Under the pieces are notes generated by a model that saw nothing but the letters and a program-made list of their open reading frames with translations, had not been told where the DNA came from and ran no database searches. Both the position numbers and the translations under genes were made by a program. A stretch of DNA of 64,000 bases from NCBI RefSeq assembly GCF_008579165.1, contig NZ_BKCN01000001.1; one strand, written 5' to 3'. Below are positions 53,601 to 63,676 of this stretch, one piece after another (position 1 is the stretch's first letter; each line of letters starts with the position of its first letter). The stretch comes from Iodidimonas nitroreducens. GTDB lineage: Bacteria; Pseudomonadota; Alphaproteobacteria; Sphingomonadales; Rhodothalassiaceae.

Positions 53601-56241
53601 ATGATCAAAGGCTTTAGCAAGGGCATTTTGGGCCTCCTTTTATTGCTTGGCGGCCTTTTGAATTGGCCGCTGCAAAAGACATGGGCGCAGCTGCTGTGCA
53701 ATCGGAAACCATTGCCGCGTTTGTCACCCAAAGCCCGGAATTGCTCGACCCCGCATCGGCCTCATCCTTATTGGCGGCAGCGGTCACTCTGCGTGATAGC
53801 AATCCGCTTTTATCTCTTGATTATGCCGAAAAGGCTTTGGCTCTTTTGTCTGCCACATCTGAAGATGAAGGGGGCCAACTATCGTCCCTCCAGGTCAGGG
53901 CGATGGCTCTGATGGCCCGGGCTTATACCCGCATGGGCCGCTTCATCGATGCGCGTGATTATGGCTTGAAAGCCTCTGATCTGGCCTTGCTCGAAGGGGT
54001 GGAGGGGCCCGATCTGGCAATGGCTCAGGATTCTTTGGGTACGGCCTATACGCGTCTTGGCGAGATGGATATGGCGGTGATCAGCCTGCGTCGCGCCCTT
54101 GATATCCGGCGCAAGCTTGGTCAGGAATCGGGGATTATTGAATCCCTGACCAATCTCGCCACCGTTCATGCCCTGGCCGAAGATCTGGAGGAAGCGCGAA
54201 CAGGTTTGGTTGAAGCTTTGGAAAGGGCGCGAGTCTATGGCGATCTGCTGCTCATGGCGCGGCTTTTTGTCAATTTATCCTATGTAATGTTGGAATCCGG
54301 GGATGCCGATGAGGCTCTTGTGCTTTTGCAAGAAGGACGCCGTGTGGCCCTGACTGCGGAAAGCCCGCTTTATATCGCCCACAGCTTTCATAATACCGGC
54401 GAAGCTTTGGTTGATCTGGGCCGCATTGACGAGGCGATCCCTTATCTTGAAAAAAGCCTCGAAGTCTCTAAAAGTCTCAATCTTTTATCGATTTCAAGCG
54501 ATAATTACTTCTTCCTTTCGCGCATTGCCCTTGATCAGGGGGATCTGGAAAAGGCGCAGAGCCTTGCAGAAAAGGCTTTGGCTATTGCCCTTGAAAGCGC
54601 TGATAATAAGCGATTGCGCGATATTCATCTTTTGCTTAGCGATATTGATCGCCGCGCCGGGCGCCTGCAATTGGCGCTGGATCATCTGGATGATCATCTG
54701 GCTTTGAAGGATCAGATTTTCAATCGTGAAAGTGATTATCGCCTGTCCTTGTTGCAAACGGAATATGATCTGGCGGATCGCGAGCAGGCCATTGCCGATC
54801 TGAATCGTGAACAGCGGATCAGGATGGATCAACTCGAGCGGGAGCAAGTCATTCGGCAGATGGCAGGGATCGGCGTGATCCTTCTTTTGCTGATATCGGC
54901 GGGCCTTGGCATCAGCCTGCGATCATCGATCCGGGCGCGGCGCGAAGCGGCCCAAAAGGCGATGGAACTGGAGCAGGCGAAAGAAGCGCTGGCCAAAGCC
55001 AATAAGGCGAAAAGTGATCTGCTGGCGGTGACATCCCATGAACTGCGAACGCCCTTGAATGGCATTTTGGGGGGCGCGCAGATTTTGTTGAAAGCCGATC
55101 TGGATGACGCCCATAAAAAACATCTGGCCGCGATGTATCGTTCAGGCTCGGCGCTTTTATCGATTTTGAACGATCTGCTCGATAGCACGAAAATCGAGGC
55201 CGGGCGGATCGAACTCAAGGTGGAAAAAGTCGATATTCGGGCGCTTTGCGATGAATTTCAGGATTTCTGGGCCCCCAATGCCCGGGAAAAGGGGCTGTCC
55301 TTCTCGATCAGTACGGCATCCGATGTGCCCACCCATCTGATGATCGATCCCGTACGGATTCAGCAGGTGCTTTATAATCTGATTTCCAACGCTTTGAAAT
55401 TCACCGAAAGCGGGGGAATCGATATAGAGGTCGATCTTGTTGATGCCAAACGCCAAAATGATTCCAAAAGCGGGAAAAAGCATTTACGCCTGATGGTCCA
55501 GGATAGCGGCCCGGGCATTTCACCTGCCATGCGTGATCATCTGTTCGAGCAGTATAATCATGGGGAATTGGGGACCGCCGGGGGATTGCGGGGCACCGGG
55601 CTTGGTTTGCATATCTGTTTCCAATTGGTTTCCAGAATGGGCGGCGAAATCGGCTTTGACAGCGAAGAAGGCGTGGGCAGCCGCTTCTGGTTCACTTTGC
55701 CATTTGATTGCGCGGATCAGGATCAAGAGTGCGCGTCTGATGATCGCAAAAAAAGCGCACCCGTATCCGCTAACGCCCCCTCAGCCGAATCGGCATCTAA
55801 AGCTTTTTGTGATGGTGCCCAGAAGGCATCCGCAGTGAAGCCCGCGCCGGTTTTATCTGATCGCATCCGGGTGCTGGTGGCGGATGATAATCAGCTCAAT
55901 CAAAATTTGATGGCGGCCATTCTGGAAGGCTGGAATGTCGATTTTGAAGTGGTGGCCGATGGCGCGGAAGCCTGGATCGGGTGAAATGCGGGCCTTGGGA
56001 TATTATCCTGATGGATGCCAATATGCCCAATATGGATGGGGTGGAAGCGGCTCGGGCCATTCGGGCTCTGGATAACGGGCGGGCCGAAATTCCGATCATC
56101 GCCCTCACCGCCAATGCCATGGAACAGGATAAAGAACGCTATGTGGAGGCCGGAATGAATGGCTATGTGGAAAAGCCGGTCAATCTTTCGGTTCTGGCGC
56201 AAGAAATCGTCCGCTTGACCGGGGCAACCCTTGATGTTTGA
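53601..56241 (+). CDS. TPR hybrid sensor histidine kinase (two frameshifts)
   Basis: About 880 residues if two breaks are repaired. Order: signal peptide (MIKGFSKGILGLLLLLGGLL...WAQ), a periplasmic array of TPR repeats (such as DSLGTAYTRLGEMDMAVISL, HNTGEALVDLGRIDEAIPYL), a coiled coil, TM near 422-440 (GIGVILLLLISAGLGISL), HisKA with LLAVTSHELRTPLNG (His near 479), HATPase (QVLYNLISNALKFTESGGI, DSGPGISP, GTGLGLHI) and a receiver domain (VLVADDNQLNQNLM...IILMDANMPNMDG with the phospho-Asp). Break 1 at 53690 joins WAQ to AVQSETIAAF; break 2 at 55971 (GCCTGG for GCCCTGG) splits the receiver. It precedes the metal-uptake-like genes, which it may sense for or regulate. Confidence 0.87.
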
Positions 56242-56764
56242 ATCGGGCATTGGGTCGTGCCTGAATTTTATGCGAAGCCGCACTTATAAGTTGACAGCAT
56301 TTTTCAGATGGTCATATGGTTTGACTGTGAAAAACTTGGAAACATATCCGCCCATGGGGGCATGTCTGCGCAGGGGGCAAAGGCTTTTGCTGGCCGCCCT
56401 GCTTTTGCGCGCCCTGATCCCTGTGGGCTATATGCTCAATTATTCTTCTCTCATAACGGGTGAAAGCCTGATCGTTTTGTGCCCCACCGGGCTTGAGGGT
56501 TTGGTCGAGGGCACGGCTTTCGAATCGGTTTTGAGCGATCATGGCCATCATGGGGCCAATGATGGCGAAGGCGTGGTTCACCGTGATGCGGCTCCTTGTG
56601 TGTTTGCCGCTTTGGCAGCGCTGTTGCTCATCCTTTCGGTCCTGTGCTTTATCCTCGGCCTGTGGCCCGCCCTCCGCGCATGGGTGGCGCCTCAGTCTGT
56701 TTTGGGTCGGCGCGCCCTTATCAATCCCCGGCATCCCGCCCGGGCCCCGCCCGCTTTTGCATGA
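56231..56764 (+). CDS. DUF2946-like membrane protein
   Basis: Up to 177 residues; true start uncertain (ATG 56231 overlaps the kinase end, and shorter starts are possible). The region LLLAALLLRALIPVGYML followed by a short loop and VLCPTGLEGL matches the N-terminal half of DUF2946 proteins. A His-rich loop (SDHGHHGANDGEGVVHRD) and a second hydrophobic segment (APCVFAALAALLLILSVLCF) follow. DUF2946 genes are often beside TonB receptors and PepSY proteins; here the receptor is next. A part in copper or other metal handling is inferred from the His-rich loop and context. Confidence 0.7.
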   Translation: MMFESGIGSCLNFMRSRTYKLTAFFRWSYGLTVKNLETYPPMGACLRRGQRLLLAALLLRALIPVGYMLNYSSLITGESLIVLCPTGLEGLVEGTAFESVLSDHGHHGANDGEGVVHRDAAPCVFAALAALLLILSVLCFILGLWPALRAWVAPQSVLGRRALINPRHPARAPPAFA

Positions 56765-56868
56765 ACCTCTTGTTTTAGGGGGTGTCTGCGCGCCTGTGGC
56801 GGCGGATGCTTTAATGCAAAAAAGGATCATTCAGCAGCCTTTTGGGCTGTCAGGATCCGTGCGGGATA

Positions 56869-59046
56869 ATGACGATGGACCAGTGCTATTTTAAGACGCT
56901 GCGGCAAGATGCCAGCGTTCAAGAAACTTTCGTGCGAAAAACGCGGCGTGCGCCCTTTTACGGGCTATTGGCAAGCCTTGTGCTCCACGGCCAGATGGCG
57001 AGAGCGGAAACCGAAACCTCGTCCTTAACGGATGCGGCTGGCGAAGATGACAAGAGCCGCTCGATCGTTGAAGAAATCATCGTTACCGGCGGTCGCTCCG
57101 GCTCGATGACAGCGCCCTCATTGGAAGAGGCGCGGCGGGCGATGGCGCGAATCCCCGGATCGGTGGATCTGGTGGCTGAAGAATCCTTCGATAATCAATA
57201 TGTGGAGCATCTGGGGGATATGCTCAGAATGACCCCGGGTGTGGTGGCCCAGGAGCGCTATTCGGAAGAAATCCGCCTGTCGATCCGGGGTTCGGGCCTG
57301 AGCCTGAACAATCATCTGCGCGGGGTGGAGCTTTTGCTGGATGGCACCCCGATCAATTTCGGTGATGGCTTTGGCGATTTTCAGGAAATTGATAGTCGGC
57401 TGGTGCGTTATCTTGAAGTGTTCAAGGGTGGCAATGGCCTGAAATATGGATCGGCCACCTTGGGCGGGGCGATCAATATCGTTACCCCCACCGGCCGCAC
57501 GGCGCGCTCTGCCAATAGTCTGACCCTTGAGGGCGGCAGTTTTGAGACGGCGCGCTTAACCGGAACCTTGGCCCGGGCGGGCGAAAATTATGATGTTTTC
57601 GTCGGTGCGTCCGGGGTGCATTCCAATCAGTTTCGCGATCACAGCACACAGGTGACCGGCCGCTTCACCACCAATGTGGGGATCAAACTTTCGGAAGGGG
57701 TGGAAACCCGATTTTATCTGATCGCCAATCATATCAATCAGGAAATCCCCGGTTCGCGAACCGCTGAGGAGTCTTTGACGAATAGAAAAGGCGCGGTCCC
57801 CAATAATATTGCCAATGATTGGGCGCGGGATATTCGCTCTTTGCGGCTCATCAATAAAACCAGTGTCCAGATTGGGGCTGCGGGCCAGCTTGATTTCGGT
57901 GCCTGGGGCACCTTGCGTGATCTGGATCACCCGATTTTCGTGTTCATCGATGATGAAACCACGGATGTGGGGCTTTTTGGCCGCTATAGCGATAGCCGTT
58001 TATTTGGCGGCCTGCGCCATGATCTGAGCATGGGCATGACCGTGCGGCGCAGCAACACCGATGATGATTGGTTTGTCAATCTGGCGGGAAAGCGTGGCCC
58101 GCAGATTCAATCCACCGAAAGAAAAGCCGGGCATCTTCAGGCCTATGTGGCGGATCAGATTTACCTCACCCCCAGCATAGCCCTGGATCTGGGGGTGCAG
58201 GCCTTTGTCACCACGCGGGATTTCACGGATAATTTTGTTGCCAATAATGATGACAAAATCACCTATTCCGCCGTTAATCCCAAAATCGGTGTGCTGTGGG
58301 ATGTGATGGAAAGCGGCCAGATCTGGGCCAATGTCACCCGCAGCGCTGAACCGCCCAGCTTTTCAGAATTGATCCAAAGCCCCATTCTGCGTTTTGTGCC
58401 TTTGGAAAAACAAACCGGCTGGACCGGCGAGATCGGCAGCCGTGGGGCGCTGGGGGCTGTGGCCTGGGACCTCACCTTCTTTCGCGCCTGGCTCAAGAAT
58501 GAAATGCTGAAATTTGCTGTGGATGGCAATATTCCGGCCAATACCTTCAATGCCGATGATACGGTGCATCAAGGGATCGAAGCCGGATTGCATTGGACGG
58601 CGCTGAGCGGTTTATTTGCCCGCGAAGCCAGCCGGATCATCATTGAGGGTGCCTATACCTTCAGCGATTTCTTTTTTGATGATGATGCGCAATTTGGGGA
58701 TAATCAGCTTCCCGTTACGGCTCGCCATTTGTTCAATGGGGAAATCCGGCTGGAAGAACCCGATCGCTATCATATCGCCCTCAGCCTTGAATGGGCACCG
58801 AAAGCGCCCTTCGTCGATTTTGCCAATAGCTTAAGGGCCAGCGATTATGCCGTTTTTGGGGTAAAGGGCGGGGTCACTTTAAGGCCCGGTCTCGAATTCT
58901 ATGCCGATATTCAAAATATCACCGATAAACGCTATCTGGCGACCTTCTCGACAGTGATCGATGCGCAGGCCCCCGGAACGGCGCTCAATGTCTTCACACC
59001 CGGAGACGGCATTGGGGTTTTTGCAGGCATTAAAGCAAGGTTCTGA
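56869..59046 (+). CDS. TonB-dependent receptor, probably metal or siderophore uptake
   Basis: About 725 residues. N-terminal signal peptide-like FYGLLASLVLHGQMARAE, TonB box VEEIIVTGG, plug domain (YVEHLGDMLRMTPGVVAQ, LSIRGSGLSLNNHLRGVELL, LEVFKGGNGLKYGSATLGG, AINIVTPTG) and a beta-barrel ending GVFAGIKARF. Unlike the first receptor it has no sugar genes nearby; PepSY and DUF2946-like partners suggest iron, haem-iron or copper chelates. ATG 56869 or 56875; RBS weak. The PepSY gene starts 2 bp after its stop. Confidence 0.92.
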   Translation: MTMDQCYFKTLRQDASVQETFVRKTRRAPFYGLLASLVLHGQMARAETETSSLTDAAGEDDKSRSIVEEIIVTGGRSGSMTAPSLEEARRAMARIPGSVDLVAEESFDNQYVEHLGDMLRMTPGVVAQERYSEEIRLSIRGSGLSLNNHLRGVELLLDGTPINFGDGFGDFQEIDSRLVRYLEVFKGGNGLKYGSATLGGAINIVTPTGRTARSANSLTLEGGSFETARLTGTLARAGENYDVFVGASGVHSNQFRDHSTQVTGRFTTNVGIKLSEGVETRFYLIANHINQEIPGSRTAEESLTNRKGAVPNNIANDWARDIRSLRLINKTSVQIGAAGQLDFGAWGTLRDLDHPIFVFIDDETTDVGLFGRYSDSRLFGGLRHDLSMGMTVRRSNTDDDWFVNLAGKRGPQIQSTERKAGHLQAYVADQIYLTPSIALDLGVQAFVTTRDFTDNFVANNDDKITYSAVNPKIGVLWDVMESGQIWANVTRSAEPPSFSELIQSPILRFVPLEKQTGWTGEIGSRGALGAVAWDLTFFRAWLKNEMLKFAVDGNIPANTFNADDTVHQGIEAGLHWTALSGLFAREASRIIIEGAYTFSDFFFDDDAQFGDNQLPVTARHLFNGEIRLEEPDRYHIALSLEWAPKAPFVDFANSLRASDYAVFGVKGGVTLRPGLEFYADIQNITDKRYLATFSTVIDAQAPGTALNVFTPGDGIGVFAGIKARF

Positions 59047-59048
59047 TC

Positions 59049-60571
59049 ATGAAGGCATTCAGTTTCAAATGGCATCATCGCATCACCTGGATAGCCGGGG
59101 TGGCGGCCATTTTGTGGGGTTTGTCGGGTTTATCGCATCCCATCATGGTTTGGATCTCGCCAAAGCCTGCGGCTTTCGCCCCGCCCGTTTGGCCATTGGA
59201 TCTGACAGGGGCGCTCAGCCCCGCCCAGATCATGGAAAAGGCCGGTGTTGAGACTGTCTTTGAACTGCGTGCCGTCGCTCTTCGTGATCAAAGTTATTAT
59301 CTGCTGAGGGAAACAGCAGATAAGCCTCGGCGGCTATTTGATCCGCGCAGTGGCGCCGAGGACAATAGGGCGGACCGGGCCAGGGCGATTGCTCTGGCCC
59401 GGCACTATAGCTCAGATCAGCAAAGCCCTGTGAAAAGCAGCGCCTATCTGGCTGATTTCACTGCTGGTTATACCGAAAATAATCGTTTGTTGCCGGTTTG
59501 GAAAATTGCCTTTGATCGCTCAGATGATCTGGTGGTTTATGTGGATAGCGGCAGCGGCAATCTGGCCACCATCGATCATAAGCACCGGCGGCGTTTGTCA
59601 GCCTTTTTCACCAATGTGCATCTTTTGGCCTTTTTGCCTCTGATGCGGAATGGGTGCGGCTGTTGCTGATCGGGGCCCTGGTGGGCAGCTTGTTTTTTGC
59701 CTCGGCGCTGGGGCTTTCGCTGATTTTTTTCATCCGCCGCAAAGCCGGTTTAAGCCGGGCGCGATCCTTGCACCATCTGTTGGCTTATGGCGCGGCGATC
59801 CCGGCTTTGATGTTTTCGGCCAGCGGATTTTATCATCTGATCCAGTCTTCATCCCTTTTGGATGCGCAAGACCCCTCTATGCCGCCTGTGATGCTGAGCC
59901 GGGCAGACATGGCAGGCACCGATCCGCGCCATTTGATGGCCATTCCCCCAGAGCATGATGGCGGGGGGCAACAGGTGATGGGGGCCATGGCCGTTCGCGC
60001 GGAAGATGGCACGATTTTATGGCGTTTGGCCCTGAGCCCGGCGGGGATTGAGGGGGCTGCGGGCAAAGCGGGGTCCGCTGATATGCACGAACATGCCCAT
60101 CATGATCATAGCGCGGCAACATCCGCGCCCCCAACACGGTCGGCCCTGTGGGTGCGCGGCGATGATGGCCAGCCCATCCTGGATGCGGGCGAGGCCATCG
60201 CCCGGATTTTGGCCAGCCGCGCTGTGGGCGTGGATCAGCAGAAGATCGACAGGGTTGAGCCCGTGGCTCGCTTTTCAGCCGATTATGGCTTTATCAATAA
60301 GCGCCTGCCGGTGTGGCGGGTTGCATTCGAGGATAGCGCTTTGCCCCGCATATTTGTGGATGCTGCCGATGGGGTGATCGCCGCGCGCAGCACGGCTGCC
60401 GATCGATTGGAAAGCCGGGTGTTCAGCTTCGTTCATAAATGGGGGTTTCTTAATTGGATGGGCCAGAAACCCCGCGATCTGGTGATCATGTTTTTTGTAT
60501 CGCTGATTGTGCTGACGGCGATTTTTGGGTGGATTCTGCAGGTGCGCCGGTTGCAAAACAGGCGCAGATAA
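59049..60571 (+). CDS. PepSY-domain membrane protein (one frameshift)
   Basis: About 508 residues when joined. N-terminal TM (HHRITWIAGVAAILWGLSGL), PepSY-like extracytoplasmic region (YFLLRET-like SYYLLRETADKPRRLFDPRS, LLPVWKIAFDRSDDLVVYVD), TMs LLLIGALVGSLFFASALGLS and LAYGAAIPALMFSASGFY, a second PepSY-like region (RLPVWRVAFED...IFVDAADGVIAAR), and a last TM (VIMFFVSLIVLTAIFGWILQ). A loop reads DMHEHAHHDHS, likely to bind metal. Break at a T5 run (59631-59635). Family members near TonB receptors may reduce or pass on metal at the inner membrane. Confidence 0.85.
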
Positions 60572-60690
60572 ACGCCCGAAAAAGGGGGGCACCGCTGCTT
60601 TTTCCCGCAAAGCACTTGATTCCGATCAAAAGCAGGCGTTGAGTGGTGGCTATACTGCATGCATCAATCACTTTGCAAAAGGATGAGAGC

Positions 60691-61134
60691 ATGGCCGATC
60701 AACCGCTTTATATCATTGGTGTCGATGGCAGCGCGTGCAGCAAAAGGGCTGTGGAATTCTGTGCCCGCCATGCGCAGCAGACCGGAGCCAAACTGCTTTT
60801 GGCAACCATTGTGCATTGGTCGGGTTTTGCCCCCCTTTCGGTGGAAGAAGCCATGCGCCGCCCTATCGATAAGCAACAGGAAGAACGGGTCGCCCGGGAA
60901 ACGGTGCTGGAACCCCTGGTCAAGCTGGCCAATGATTTGGGGGTGGAGCCGGTGGAAACCTATTATAGCTGGGGGCACCCCGCCCATAGCCTTGCGCACT
61001 TGGCAAAAGAGCGCAAAGCCGAGATGATTTTTGTCGGGCGCAGGGGCCATTCCGCCTTGAGCGATCTGCTCTTGGGGTCGGTCGCTAATTCGCTTGCCCA
61101 TATATCGGATGTACCGGTTGTTCTGGTACCGTAA
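60691..61134 (+). CDS. Universal stress protein (UspA family)
   Basis: 147 residues. Nucleotide-binding fold: IIGVDGSACSKRAVEFCARH, LLATIVHWSG, and the ATP-binding loop FVGRRGHSALSDLLLGSVAN with SDVPVVLV at the end (G-2x-G-9x-G(S) pattern). ATG 60691 follows AAAGGATGAG. Thiolase gene starts 24 bp later, so the two may share a transcript. Confidence 0.93.
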   Translation: MADQPLYIIGVDGSACSKRAVEFCARHAQQTGAKLLLATIVHWSGFAPLSVEEAMRRPIDKQQEERVARETVLEPLVKLANDLGVEPVETYYSWGHPAHSLAHLAKERKAEMIFVGRRGHSALSDLLLGSVANSLAHISDVPVVLVP

Positions 61135-61158
61135 CAAATAGATCAAGGATGAAATTTC

Positions 61159-62337
61159 ATGCATGATGCCGTGATCGTTTCCACCGCCCGAACCGCTATC
61201 GGAAAAGCCTATCGCGGGGCCTTGAACAATACGCCGTCCCCCACCCTTGCGGGGCATGTGATCAAGGCTGCGGTGGAGCGGGCGGGGGTGGATCCGGCAG
61301 AGATCGAGGATGTGATTTTGGGGGCCGCCCTGCAACAAGGCGTGCAAACCCCCAATATCGGCCGATTGGCGGCTTTGCGGGCGGGCTTGCCGGTGGGGGT
61401 GCCGGGAATGTCGATTGATCGCCAATGCGCTTCCGGCTTGATGGCAATCAGTGTGGCGGCCAAGCAGGTTCTGTTTGACGGACAGGCAATCGCCATCGGT
61501 GGCGGTGTCGAATCCATTTCGATGGTGCAAACCGAAAAATTCCGTGTCGAGCCTGATCTGTCTTTGGTCGAGATGCATCCGGCGGCCTATATGCCGATGA
61601 TCGATACCGCCGAGATTGTTGCCCGCCGCTATGGGATCAGCCGTGAAGCGCAGGATGCTTATGCGCTGGAATCCCAGCAGCGCACGGCCGCCGCCCAAAA
61701 GGCGGGGCGCTTTGATGCGGAAATCGTCCCCTATACCGCCAATATGCTGGTCAAAAACAAGGAAAGCGGTGAAATTTCGGCGCAAAGCGTGATCTTGCAA
61801 AAAGACGAAGGCAATCGCCCGGAAACAACCTATGAAGGGCTGCAAAGTCTGGCAGCGGTGCGGGGGCCCGATCATTTCATCACCGCGGGCAATGCCAGCC
61901 AGCTTTCCGATGGGGCCAGCGCCAGCCTGATCATGGATAGCCGCGAGGCAGAGCGCCGGGGCCTTTCGCCTTTGGGCATTTATCGGGGCATGGCCGTGGC
62001 GGGCACCGAGCCTGATGAAATGGGCATTGGCCCGGTTTATGCCATTCCCAAACTTTTGAAGGCCCATGATCTCAAGATCGATGATATCGGCTTGTGGGAA
62101 CTGAACGAAGCCTTTGCGGTGCAGGCGCTTTATTGTCGGGATCGTTTGGGTATCGATCCCGATCTGTTCAATGTCAATGGCGGGGCGATCTCCATCGGCC
62201 ATCCTTATGGTATGTCGGGTGCGCGGATGACCGGCCATGCCCTGATCGAGGGCAAAAGGCGGGGGGCGAAATTCGTGGTGGTAACCATGTGCATCGGCGG
62301 TGGTCAGGGGGCGGCGGGCCTGTTTGAGGTGGTGTGA
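61159..62337 (+). CDS. Acetyl-CoA acyltransferase (thiolase)
   Basis: 392 residues. Catalytic Cys in DRQCASGLMAISVAA, GGGVESISM, LWELNEAFAVQALYCRD, GGAISIGHPYGMSGARM (His) and VTMCIGGGQGAAGLFE (second Cys). The sequence type (HDAVIVSTARTAIGKAYRGA start) is FadA-like, fatty-acid beta-oxidation, rather than PhaA, though substrate range cannot be read. No FadB partner is adjacent. Confidence 0.94.
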   Translation: MHDAVIVSTARTAIGKAYRGALNNTPSPTLAGHVIKAAVERAGVDPAEIEDVILGAALQQGVQTPNIGRLAALRAGLPVGVPGMSIDRQCASGLMAISVAAKQVLFDGQAIAIGGGVESISMVQTEKFRVEPDLSLVEMHPAAYMPMIDTAEIVARRYGISREAQDAYALESQQRTAAAQKAGRFDAEIVPYTANMLVKNKESGEISAQSVILQKDEGNRPETTYEGLQSLAAVRGPDHFITAGNASQLSDGASASLIMDSREAERRGLSPLGIYRGMAVAGTEPDEMGIGPVYAIPKLLKAHDLKIDDIGLWELNEAFAVQALYCRDRLGIDPDLFNVNGGAISIGHPYGMSGARMTGHALIEGKRRGAKFVVVTMCIGGGQGAAGLFEVV

Positions 62338-62351
62338 AGGCGGCTGCCCGT

Positions 62352-62780
62352 TCAGTTTGGCCGGTCGCGCCTGTTGCCATCCTTGTCGCGCGGGCGATCC
62401 CGATCACGGCCCCGATCACGGCCTTGGCTGTCATGCTCGATGATGACCGGATAGTCACCTAAATAGCCGCCAGAATAGCCGCCCAAAGCGCCGCCGGGCG
62501 CATAATCAGCGCCAAATTCGGCCCCGGATTCAGCACCTGGCAGGCTGCATTGGGGCTGCATGAGCGAGCAATTCCACCGCCAGCGGGCGGGCAGGCCGCG
62601 CGCCGGTTCGGCATTGGCATAGCCACATTCACAAACCCGATTGGCCTGACAGCTCAGCGCTCCTTCATATTGGGCGGTGCATAAAGGAATGCTTTGGGCG
62701 GGTGGCGGATCATCCTGAGCTGCAGCCAGTGGGTGGCCCAGCATCATCAGCAGCATGAAAAGGACAGTGGATTTGAACAT
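62352..62780 (-). CDS. Secreted Cys-rich protein with Arg/Asp repeat tail
   Basis: 142 residues, no family recognised. Signal peptide (MFKSTVLFMLLMMLGHPLAA), then a short domain with six Cys (LCTAQYEGALSCQANRVCEC, CSLMQPQC), a Gly/Tyr-rich linker (GGYSGGYLGDY) and a low-complexity tail of DRGRDRDRPRDKD type. Predicted to be extracytoplasmic, with disulfides and a charged disordered end. Convergent with the thiolase gene. Confidence 0.7.
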   Translation of the reverse strand: MFKSTVLFMLLMMLGHPLAAAQDDPPPAQSIPLCTAQYEGALSCQANRVCECGYANAEPARGLPARWRWNCSLMQPQCSLPGAESGAEFGADYAPGGALGGYSGGYLGDYPVIIEHDSQGRDRGRDRDRPRDKDGNRRDRPN

Positions 62781-62902
62781 ATTCGGTCACTCCGCAGATC
62801 GATCAGATCCTTATTCTATGGAATGATAACATTTAAGGTCTTAAATTCTGGTTTTGATTATGGCATAGCAAGGCTAGGTTGACAGATGGATTGTAAGCGC
62901 TG

Positions 62903-63505
62903 ATGCCTTGGATCAAAACCATTGCGCCTGTTGATGCGAGCGGTGATCTTGTATCGATCTATGAATCCGTGGCGGATCATGGGCGCGTGGATGGCATTCT
63001 CATTGCGCAATCCCTGAAGCCCGAAACGATCAAGGGGCATGTGGCCCTTTATCAGGCCATTTTTGATGAACGCACCAGCCATCTGCCTTTGTGGATGCTG
63101 CAGATGGTGGGGGTTTATACCAGCCTTGTGAATGGCTGCCCTTATTGTATCGAACAATCCTTTGGCGATTTGTGCCTTGCTTTGCATGATGATTGCCAGG
63201 CCCGTGATATTCGGGCGGCATTGGAAGCAGGCTTGCCGCAAACCGCCCTTGAGGGCAAGGCTCTGGCGGCGGCGCATTATGCTGAAAAGCTGGCCCGCAG
63301 CCCGCGCGCCATGAAACGATCCGATGTTGAAGCCCTGCGCGACGCTGGCTTTGAAGATGCTGAAATTCTCGAAATCAATCAGGCGGTGGCTTATTTTTCC
63401 TATGCCAATCGCACTATTTTGGGTTTGGGGCTTTCCGATGATGATTTGTCCCCCACGCCCTTGCCGCAATCAGCCGCTGCCGGGCTGCGCGATGCGCCGG
63501 TCTAG
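62903..63505 (+). CDS. AhpD-like / carboxymuconolactone decarboxylase-family protein
   Basis: 200 residues. The core VGVYTSLVNGCPYCIEQSFGDL holds the CxxC of AhpD-like peroxidase-related enzymes, followed by helices KALAAAHYAEKLARSPRAMK and INQAVAYFSYANRTILGLGL. Such proteins are alkylhydroperoxidase-like; substrate unknown. No AhpC nearby. Confidence 0.88.
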   Translation: MPWIKTIAPVDASGDLVSIYESVADHGRVDGILIAQSLKPETIKGHVALYQAIFDERTSHLPLWMLQMVGVYTSLVNGCPYCIEQSFGDLCLALHDDCQARDIRAALEAGLPQTALEGKALAAAHYAEKLARSPRAMKRSDVEALRDAGFEDAEILEINQAVAYFSYANRTILGLGLSDDDLSPTPLPQSAAAGLRDAPV

Positions 63506-63612
63506 GTCATTGACGCGCGGGCACTCTCAGCCTTTGCCCCTAGCCCTTTTTTCATCGCCCCGGGCTTGGTTCGGGGTCCATCTGGTCAAGGGCTGAGGGT
63601 GGGAAAAAGTGA

Positions 63613-63634
63613 ACCCCGGCTCGGGGGCCGGGGT
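63613..63634 (-). terminator. Probable terminator of ahcY
   Basis: ACCCCGGC at 63613-63620 pairs with GCCGGGGT at 63627-63634. Read on the minus strand, downstream of ahcY, it is followed by TCACTTTTTCCC. Confidence 0.6.
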
Positions 63635-63676
63635 AACGATATTTGCGTGGTGCGATTGCACGCGAGATCAAAAAGA

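Noticed and set aside
60664..62238. 524-codon antisense frame over uspA and thiolase
   Set aside because: Crosses two well-supported genes on the other strand; composition artefact.
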